Assembly: GCA_013365365.1 (NCBI GenBank)
Contig: JABVXU010000371.1
Coordinates: 1 to 53,958, forward strand
DNA from: Cruorifilaria tuberocauda
Lineage: Eukaryota; Nematoda; Chromadorea; Rhabditida; Onchocercidae
Reading direction: 5' to 3'
DNA: 53,958 bases
Shown here one piece after another: positions 45,301-53,958 of this stretch (positions are counted from its first letter, which is position 1; every line of letters starts with the position of its first letter). The position numbers were made by a program, and so were the translations under genes. Under the pieces are notes generated by a model. The model saw only the letters and a program-made list of their open reading frames with translations, made no database searches and had not been told where the DNA came from.

Positions 45301-47939
45301 GTCTTTGTGTAAAAATAATAATTAAATGCAAATTAATAAGTCTCAACAGTAGTTATATATTATTTTATGAGAAGTACCACTGTTAACTAAGCTTTTATTA
45401 TTATTTGCAGACGGGTATCATTTGAATATCTTTTGCAAATAGAAGCATGGATATACAAAAAACAGCAATTTCTGGTAAGTAATATAGCCTAAACATTTTT
45501 ATTTTACTTATTAATTTAAAAAAATGTACTAGCGACAGTATCATGCAGAAAATTGAATTTATGAAAGCTGCAAGCTTATACGATTTGAAAGTTAGAATTA
45601 ATCATTCGGTTCGTAGAATCTCAAGCTTGATATGTCTGAAAGTGATAAAAGCTTCTGAATTATTTTGTACTTTGTTTCAGTGATTTTTTAATGATATAAT
45701 TCTTTAGAGGTAGTTATGTGTTTTGATAATGTCGAATGGTTCAATGTATGAAAATTTTTTTAGCAAGCTTCGTTGAATACTGGAACATTACAACCACAGC
45801 CACTGGTGGATGCAGTAAATGCAGTTTTGTTAAATAATGAAACACAGGTTGGATATGGTGATCGTGTACAAACGAATGCTGGTGCGCAATCGACAGGACA
45901 TTGGCCGATGTCATCTAGTCGATCACAACAACAACAGCAAGTATCATCCCAACTGTTGCCAAATATGGTATCATCACCAGTCTCAGTGGCTCTTTGTCCA
46001 ACGCGAAATGCTCTGATGCAATCACCAATGCCGTTGCAAACGACCAGTGGCCATGGACGACATTCAGTAGAACATACTTATCAGCGACATTCACCCTATC
46101 CAAATCCAAATACTGGATTACGTCCCGGTACACAGTCTCAGTCGGTGATGCTGCATCATGGTTTATCCAGAGCGTTGGTATTCTTTTAGTTCTTAGACAA
46201 AATGAATTTCTGTTCTATGTAATTCTAGAATTTTAATGCTTCTTTGCATTTTTACATTAATAATTAAAATATATCATAATTTAAAAACCTTCAGCAACAA
46301 GCAACAGCAGTAACAACAGCTTTATCACCATTCCCAGAAGCAAATCGTGCACCAACAACCGACTGCAGTGGAGTTGAAGATCTTTATGTAATGGATGATT
46401 TTTTGCCAACTCCTGTAGAAGCAGTATCGAATAACACATCTTCGCAGGTTTATTTTGAAATCGAGTTGGATATTTTATGTATTTTTAAAACAAACTGAAT
46501 TACTATTAATCATAACACTATGAGTCGTTGATTATGTAAAATAGCAATCTATATTGTTTAAAAATACATTGCCGATTAATTTTAGGTCTCCCTTAAAAAT
46601 GTTGAAACATTTTGGTTTCAGTTATGCCATATTTGGATTTATTGAAAGTTAAATATTTTTAATGTTGCAGATAGAAGGTCAGTTGCCGGAGGCAGTGCGT
46701 CAAGAATTATTAGCATTCGGAGATCGTTTTCTAGCTGATTCTAACATTGAACAAATAACTGATTCGCATTCTATTATTGTAAAGTTTTCATTAAGTAAGT
46801 TTTTTTATTAAAGAAATTTTTTTAGTACATATAGAAATATGAAAGTATTTTCGATTATTATATTTTCATATAATCGAGAAGACTTATATGAAATGATTAA
46901 GTGCGAGTTGTCAGAAAAACAATTTTTGCAACATAAAAATCTAATTATTTGAATTAATAATGATTATTTTTAAGCCTCACATAATGTGCCGCCGTTGCAA
47001 CTAATTATACCGAAAACATATCCCAGTGGTGAAGTCCTGGTGGGTCGTGCTGCACTAGATTTAGGTTTGTCACTTTATTATTACAGTTTTAGCTTGAACA
47101 ATTTTATACCGGAGAAAATGTAAATCATTCATAACTAAATTAATTTTTCGATTAAGAAGTAAATAAATAGCTTCGTGATATTTCTTCAAGGAAAAGTTAT
47201 TTCTTTTCACTAAAATTTGCAGCTTTTATTGACCAAATAAATTTTAAAAATGTTTTTTCATTTTTATAAGAATGTTGCCTCATGTGACTAGTTTTTTTAG
47301 ATTCGTTTTTCTTCGATGATTTGCAAAATGTGATACACGAACGTTTAGCTCGACCGGGTCTGCGAACGGTGACAGATTTCCTTGAAACTTGGGTAACATT
47401 TCTATTCTAAAATTTTCTGATTAATTTCAAACTTTCAAGTAATTTAATGAAAAAGTTAAAAAATATAAGATAGTAAATAGATAGTTGAATGAACAAGAAC
47501 TAGTTAGCGTAATTATTTGCAACTGAATTTTAGAGTTGAAATAAGAAACTTAGGCATGCAAAAAATTTTCAAGCTAATCAATCGTTCACTACCCTAATCA
47601 TCAGATTAATCAAAAACGATACTTTAAGCTGTCTCCCAAAAATTTCAAACGTCCATTGAGAAGCACTTATTTCAAAGACGTTTAAGCAGCATTAGTCAGT
47701 AACACTGGTCTAAAGCTTGGCTTAGTCCATATTTCTTAAAAATAATTTGATGCACCGCTATACCCCGTCTATTAGCATTAAAAACGTACGTGTACGACGC
47801 AAACTCATTTAATCTTTTTCTGCATTTCTAGGAATCGACAGTACGAGGTTACTATTTGGGGCAGCAGCAACAGTCACTGTTACCCAATTCATTTGATGAC
47901 ATATTACAAAATACAAATTTCAGTGATTTCTTATCCTGA
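42326..47939 (+). CDS. MED15: Mediator subunit 15 (MDT-15), KIX-domain coactivator
   Basis: Mediator tail subunit that links activators to RNA polymerase II. In C. elegans MDT-15 works with SBP-1 and NHR-49 in lipid and stress gene control. Exons: 42326-42448, 42829-42916, 43380-43516, 43798-44155, 44354-44616, 44951-45090, 45411-45474, 45764-46177, 46295-46447, 46671-46794, 46975-47064, 47301-47392 and 47832-47939 (stop TGA). Phases agree; 717 residues. Residues 1-75 form the KIX domain: [44 protein letters not shown]. These are nearly identical to the remembered nematode protein. A long Q/S/P/H-rich disordered middle follows. The conserved C-terminal MED15 region has [34 protein letters not shown] and [13 protein letters not shown]. 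The acceptor of exon 11 (tttttaag) is unusual. Exon 4 has an in-frame alternative acceptor. Confidence 0.94.
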
Positions 47940-48470
47940 AATATTTATCTTTTTTCGGTAAATTTTCTAGTTCGATTTTTTTTTGCGTGGATTTCACAAC
48001 TTCATATGGAAATTGTTGCTTGGTTGATTTGCTGCATTTGCTGTGTTAATTCAAAATATATGAGACAGAAAAAAAAAGGGAAATGTTGATTTTGTTTTCT
48101 TGTTCTTCAGCGATATATATTAGAATGAATTTGGTTTTTGAATATTTCGAGTTCTGAAGTTCTCGAATTTTTATGTACGGTTATTTTGCCAAATATGAAA
48201 GGGAATTTGCTTCATGTTGTCTTGTTAAATTCTTCTTGTCTTCTTTATTTGTTTATCTTATTTCATTATTTTATTTATATAGTGAAATTGGACTAGCACC
48301 ACCATAACAGCTGTGAACAGAAATAATGCGCAAGTTTGTCTCATTTAATTTTACTCGTTTATTCGATATTTCTGCAAATCTGTTAAAATATTTACTCTTA
48401 AGTGAACCGAGGAACTTTCAGCACTTTCCACGTGATTCTGTTTGTTCCGCTTAGTTCACTTATTAATGCA
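47940..48470. other. Convergent 3' flanks of mdt-15 and the small membrane-protein gene
   Basis: 531 bp between two convergent stop codons, T-rich on the plus strand. It should contain both 3' UTRs. No AATAAA was identified with confidence, and no coding exon was seen. Confidence 0.45.
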
Positions 48471-50408
48471 TTAACGACATTGAAAACAAAATGCAAAGTA
48501 CACACCGAGGATGAAAGCAATTGATGCAAATAGAGCAGGCCTGAAATAGATATTTTTTTTTTAATTTTGAAAGTTGCAAATATCGAGAAAGTAAAATGAT
48601 TGAATGAGATTGTCTAACATGGAAAAGGTATTTAGGACGTATTTAGGAAGTAATTTTTATTGATTAGAGGTCCATGTTTGATTTTGAATTATGACTTCTG
48701 TTGGAAAAACCATACTAATTACAAGATATTAATCCTATAGATAATTACATTATATGGTAAAAGTCTTTGTCTAGCTAGATATGCTTAGTAAAGCCAGGGT
48801 CTCTTTGTTCCATTCTATTGTTTCCATCAATTTCGTGTATCCCGTGATTTTTAATCCTAGAATACGGCCGATCACTTATAATAGCTTAATTCTCACTAGA
48901 GAACTTCTTCCTTCTTTTTTCCTTTTTTGAACATGCTGTATCTGTTACAATTGCAAGATTCTATTCGATTTGTACGAGCGACAAACTCAACCTTCAGTTC
49001 AAGAATAAATTCTCAGGAAAATTTTGTATGTGAATCAAAAACCTAACTTCGAAAAACTTTCACGATAACTTCAGGACGGATTTATTTTGGATGCTTCCAT
49101 AGTATAGATGGCATCCCACGTTATATTTTGTTTCATATAGATTTGAAATTTCATTCGGAAATGAAATACTAAGAAATCGGAATCCTTAAACTTACACAAT
49201 CCATATCCGCCATCGTTGACAGCACTGGTTGCCGCAGCATACATAGTATATGTAATTGGTTTCTTCTGGACAACTGAAATTTGTCTCTTTTTTGCAAGGA
49301 ATGAAAGTAATGGGTAATTAATTGAAACTAAACGAACTGGAAGAATTAAGTTGAAAATTAACGCTCTACACATCTTTAAATGAATAAACAATAGGGATTT
49401 ACAAGTTAAACTTATGGTTGAACTATTAAAGAACTGTTAAAGAAACACCTGAGAACTGTATTTGCAATATGTTTCTTAGGCTTGTTTAAAGAAGTTCTTG
49501 GGCTTCTCTTTATTTCAAATCCATTATTATGTTCCTAGCAGGTTAATAACTCTTAAATTATTTAAAATTTAAATTCAGAGATGATAAATATTGTTTTTAA
49601 CCAGAATAGATAAAAAGTACATATTTACGGAATTTAGGCTTAAGCGTTCAATCAAGCGGAAATTATCCACTCAACTTTTAAAAATTTTTTCTTTACTTTC
49701 TCTGATTATTTATTTATTTCTGCCTTTGCGATCGGTAAAACGGAATTGTTATTTATTATTCGTTATTTATTTATTATTTACTATTTATTATTTATTATTT
49801 GTTATTTGTTATTTATTACTCACTATTTATTATTTATTGTTTGTTATTTATTATTTATATGCATATTTTATATTTATATTTATATTTGTATTTGTCTTAA
49901 ATAAAGCATTTAAATCAATTCATTGTTTCGGTTCAATCTTCTCCACGAATTGGAGATTCGTTTTCTTAGGGATAAATTATCTTCCAGAGTTAGATAACCG
50001 TTGATAACAATTTATAAAATCCATATATGTAATATAATATGGGAAAGTAATATCTAAGAAAAGAAAACTGATAATTAGTATTAACTACTTATTGAAGGGA
50101 AAAAAAATTGCCGTTATTACTATCTAAGAAATAGTTGAATGAGTTTTTGTTATCGCCAAATTTTGGAGAGTATTGTTTTTTGGAAATTCAATCCAAAATT
50201 TTATCTTTTTTCTGGTAATAGTTTTTGATAAAATTTCAGATAAAGTAAAAAAAATTAAAACTTACTCCTCCAGTACGCATGATTCCTCTGGTGGATAGCA
50301 TGAAACCACATCCACAATTGCTGCGAAAAATACGACAACCAAGAAAATCCGATCGCAATTCTTACGATCACGGATTCCATTCCAACTTCTCTTCAGAATT
50401 GAATTCAT
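48471..50408 (-). CDS. Small cysteine-rich single-pass membrane protein (shisa/WBP1-VOPP1-like architecture)
   Basis: A hidden three-exon gene, with every exon too short to show as an ORF. Minus-strand exons: 50408-50266, 49273-49196 and 48540-48471 (stop TAA at 48473-48471). Donors gtaagt and gtaagt, acceptors tttcag, phases 2 and 2: fully consistent. 96 residues. Residues 1-20 are basic, and residues 21-36 are hydrophobic (I-F-L-V-V-V-F-F-A-A-I-V) and end V-V-S, like a signal peptide. A luminal or extracellular segment has C37, C44, C49 and then Y-Y-V-C-C-G-N-Q-C-C (57-66). A short R-W-R-I-W stretch leads into a second hydrophobic helix (about 73-93), with a tiny C-F-Q-C-R tail. The C-C-G-x-x-C-C block followed directly by a membrane helix is typical of the shisa-like/WBP1-VOPP1 superfamily; that assignment is inference. 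A three-codon upstream ORF (50416-50405) overlaps the start codon. Confidence 0.7.
49747..49858. repeat. Degenerate heptamer satellite (ATTTATT)n in intron 1 of the small membrane-protein gene
   Basis: About 16 seven-base units reading atttatt with variants atttgtt, atttact, actcact and gtttgtt, in strict 7-bp register. It explains the Y/L/F/I-rich plus-strand open frame at 49591-50004, which I do not call a gene. Confidence 0.85.
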
Positions 50409-53400
50409 TTATCCATTTCAGGTTAATCGAATTCCCAGAAAAAAATTGATCCAATTATTGTATCAATCACTTTTAGAAGAGAAAAAATTGTCGCTATTGC
50501 TATTTAAAAAATGATTGGATAAGGTAAGTTATGCGTTATCCCTAAATTTAAAATATGAAAAAAACAATACAACCTAAAAAAAGGAAATGTTAAAGGTAAT
50601 ATTAAATTTTAACCATGTTAAATTAATTAATGAAATACTAAATTAAATGGATAGAATGTTAGCTATTACATTCAGGATCAAGTTGAAATATCCGAAATTG
50701 AATGCATCATGAAAATGAAGAAGCATCATGTGATCTTTTTTAAAATAATATATAAGATTTTTCGAGAGAAATACTAATTAATCTTGACATTTATTTAACA
50801 ATAAGATTTTATTCATTAGAATTGAGTAAAATTTGATAGAATATGCCAATGAATTTACCGGTAATTTTTCATTTATCATAAGGATTATCACAGAATAAAT
50901 AATTTTATGAATTTATCAATAATTTTACCAATTTTATCAATGATATGATTCTCATAAATATTTCAGTTTTCTGAACTGAAATATTTATGATTTTTAATTT
51001 TCTTGTTTCAATTCTATAACTTATCAACAATTTTGATAATTTCCCTCTTCTTATGTTTTTCAATTAGAATACTTTGTTAGATCATGAAAAGGTATAGTAA
51101 ATAATTTTTATTATTTGAAGTGAACCTAAATGAAATGAAACTATTGATAGTAATTCAGAGTAATTTTAGTATAACAGCTACAGTATTTTTAATTATGCTG
51201 TTAATTTACTAATGATTAGAATTCTTAAATAATACAATCTAAAAATTCCATTCTAACAATTATACAATAATACTCTTAAATACAGATATGAAAAAATATG
51301 GAATTAGCATTATTATTGAAAGATTAAATTCTTATCATACATTGCTAATTGGAAGAGGATGTTTAATTAGTATTTGTTATTTTTGTGATTGAAATTTCTG
51401 CTTTGATTACATTTCAATATTTTGAATTTAATGAAAAATATCATAAGAAAACTGATAAATAATAACTAAATTATGTTAATTACCATATCTAAATGTAATA
51501 TCTCATTTAAAATGATCAAATAAGTTATGAGATAAGTTATCAGTGTAGTTGAAAATAATTCTAGGAGAAACTATTACTGAATATGTATAGGAAGATAGTT
51601 GGCGAATATGCAATAAAAAACGATTGATTATAAATTGCAAATAGTAATTGAATTTTTATCCCATGAAATACTAACATGAGAATACTGAAATACTTTTACA
51701 AATAGTAAGAGTAATTTAAAAAAAATCTCATAAAGACTAAAACGAATATTGGATAACAGTTCTTTTTTTGCTCAAAATCATTAAAAGAATGGTCAATCAC
51801 TACGATTGTTAGATTGAACTAAACTATTTGCCTTCAAAATTATGTTTAGCTTCTTTGTTGAATCAAAACAAATTTATAGAAGAGCTCTTAATTAAATAAG
51901 AGCAAGCTTATTTAATTCTGAAAGTTGCCAGAAGTTATTTGTATCAAATGAAAATCAAAACAAATTAAATAACCCGTTTGAAAATTGAATTGAGTACCAA
52001 ATGGTCTCTGTTTTCATCTAAGACAAAATTAAAATATTCAATTTACTCATCTATTTTCTATCGTTTTTCAGCATAACAAATCAACAACATTATTGCATCT
52101 TAGTCTCCTCCTTTTTAATTTTTTAATTTTTGAAATTTATTTTTTTTATTTTTAAAAATTTTTAAAATACATTTTAACATTTCAACTGCATACAATATTG
52201 TCAACGATATCACAAATTTTCCTGATAAGTAATCATCATCGTTCAATTTATAATAATTCGAAAACGAATAATTGCATCAAAAGTCATATGTCTCATATTT
52301 CAAGCGGATAAATGAGCATAAATTTTCCTGATAAGTAACCATACATCGTTGTTTATTCCACCATTTCCGGTGAATATTTCAGGAAGAAATACTAAACTAC
52401 CGGAATGATACATTTTACATTATTCAAAATCTCTTCACAATAGAGTATTGCAATGGAGAAATGTTTCACTTAAGTCTATAAACAAAGTTTTTCGTTTCCC
52501 AATCTCTTAGACAAACCATTTTTACGAAAAGCAATGAATCGGATATTCATTATACTTTTAAATTCTCTTACTTAAATTTCATTACAAAGCTTGGGAGGAG
52601 TTCATTGTTAATTGATTTGAGAAGCAGCTATCCGGAAAAAACGAATAAGCATAACTCTCTTAGGAAAAAAAAACGAAAATCAAGAGTTGAGCACTATTTT
52701 TCCTCAAGCATTTGGCAGTCATATGCAGGAAAAATTTATTTGCTAAATTTTTTTTTTAAATAAAGTATTCGTAACATAAAGATAATTTATATCTTTTAGT
52801 TGCTCTCGACACATCTTCGATATTAATTTTTCAATTGGTTTCATTAATTTAAAGAAATAGAAATAAAAGCTAGAAACTCTTTATCTCTTCTTCTTTCTAA
52901 AACTCTCATAACAGTTTTACTATGATATGATGTAAATTATGATAACTTATATTCATTGCATGATTGATTACATTTCTTTAAATAAAACCTAATAAAACTA
53001 CTTTGAAAAAAAACCTGCATAATTAATTACGAAATGCGCAGTCGATTTATAAGTGAATACAAAAGGTGTAAAGGATTATGAATGATACGTGTAGCTAATA
53101 ATACGCGTAGGATTTTATGCGTAAAATAATTTACGGAACTACAATATCAACTCTATTAATGATTAGGAACGATATCTAATGATGAAGATTAACAGATTTA
53201 AAAAATTACTTTTTTAAATCTGATCACAAATTTTCTTCGCATAATTTGTTAAATTTAAAAAAGTTTAGCAAATCTTTTCTTTTTTAAATGGGAAGATTTA
53301 GACGATTGAATTACATTAAGCTTTGAAAATTCTATTTTTCTAAATTTTATGAAAAACAAAACAATATTTTCATATCTTTAGCAATTCCCAAAAAAAAATG

Positions 53401-53604
53401 AAAAAGCCTTCTTCTTGAACTTTCTTATATACTACGAAATAATTTCATTGTCAAATAACTCTTGAGCGAAATTCACCATTAAAAGATAGAATTTAGAGAA
53501 ATTAGGAAAAAAATCCCTCTTCAATGAGGAAACAAATACTACTATACTATGCCACACTACTAATTCAAACATTCATTTTCCAATCTAAAAACAAATATCT
53601 CTTT

Positions 53605-53634
53605 CTCTCTCTCTCTCTCCCTCTCTCTCTCTCT
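53605..53634. repeat. (CT)n microsatellite
   Basis: Nearly pure ct repeat with one ccc interruption, about 30 bp, in a longer pyrimidine-rich context. Confidence 0.9.
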
Positions 53635-53920
53635 CCATTTCTCTCTTTTCTTGTTTTTTTCCTTTTCTGACTTGCAAAATAAATTGAAAAGTAATTTCCT
53701 TTGCTCCCCAAAACTCGATCACTCTTATATTATTTCTCGGTTTTCTGTTAATTTGTCATTTAAAATTTTATCGAAAATCCTTTTTTCTTCTCCTCGCATA
53801 CTATTTTCTTCCATTTATTCCGCCATTTTTACCTTTTTCGCATCATTTCTTGCAATTCTCGAGAGTGCTGTTAGAGTTTCATATACTATCAATTTCTTTC
53901 CGATCCACTTAAAATACCCA

Positions 53921-53946
53921 TATATATATATATATATTATATATAT
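53921..53946. repeat. (TA)n microsatellite at the window end
   Basis: Alternating ta for about 26 bp with one slip (tatta). It continues as TA-rich sequence to the last base. Confidence 0.85.
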
Positions 53947-53958
53947 CTATACATATAA

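Larger units (their letters stand above)
50409..53958. other. AT-rich region without a recognised gene
   Basis: 3.5 kb upstream of the small membrane-protein gene, so it should include that gene's promoter. It is very AT-rich with frequent stops in every frame. I found no exon with family similarity. It contains a ~30-bp imperfect direct repeat (about 52213-52242 and 52320-52350), a CT tract and a terminal TA tract. Confidence 0.5.

Noticed and set aside
49591..50004. 137-codon plus-strand ORF rich in Y, L, F and I
   Set aside because: The frame is generated by the heptamer repeat, and it lies antisense within an intron of the better-supported small membrane-protein gene.

Overview
This is eukaryotic nuclear DNA from a nematode, most likely a filarial or other spirurid (clade III) species. 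The inference rests on four things: strong AT bias; small exons split by AT-rich introns with nematode-style acceptors (ttttcag or ttttag); nematode-specific gene content (a Caenorhabditis-type MDT-15 and a CUC-1-type copper chaperone); and likely trans-splice acceptors just upstream of several start codons. The species cannot be fixed from sequence alone. No bacterial, viral, transposon, CRISPR or rRNA feature was recognised. Most genes are broken into exons too short to stand out as single ORFs. I rebuilt the models by hand from splice signals, phase and remembered family alignments; every internal junction listed is phase-consistent.

Layout. Positions 1-7447 carry three plus-strand genes: the last exon of DENR (translation re-initiation), ELOB (elongin B) and UTP25 (small-subunit processome). 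A minus-strand copper chaperone (ATOX1/CUC-1) at 8109-8803 converges on UTP25 and diverges from CDK2AP1 (9659-10193, plus). CDK2AP1 is followed after only 79 bp by DPH7 (diphthamide pathway WD40 protein, 10273-12580), a likely operon. DPH7 converges with RGP1 (Rab6 GEF subunit, 12760-15611, minus). Further minus-strand genes are an unrecognised 332-residue protein with two apparent OB/cold-shock-like units (16866-19717) and lipoyl synthase LIAS (20688-23280).

A 7.3-kb AT-rich stretch without a recognisable gene follows, with a (GT)40 microsatellite inside a diverged tandem repeat. The plus strand then carries DDX23/PRP28 (spliceosomal DEAD-box helicase, 30630-40525, 14 exons) and MED15/mdt-15 (42326-47939, 13 exons). 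A small, previously hidden three-exon gene for a 96-residue cysteine-rich membrane protein lies on the minus strand at 48471-50408. The last 3.5 kb is AT-rich sequence with simple repeats only.

The genes are mostly housekeeping: translation, ribosome biogenesis, splicing, transcription, copper and lipoate metabolism, and Golgi traffic. They do not form a single pathway. The most novel items are the unrecognised tandem-domain protein and the small cysteine-rich membrane protein. Two GC-AG introns, in RGP1 and DDX23, are each required by reading frame and homology.
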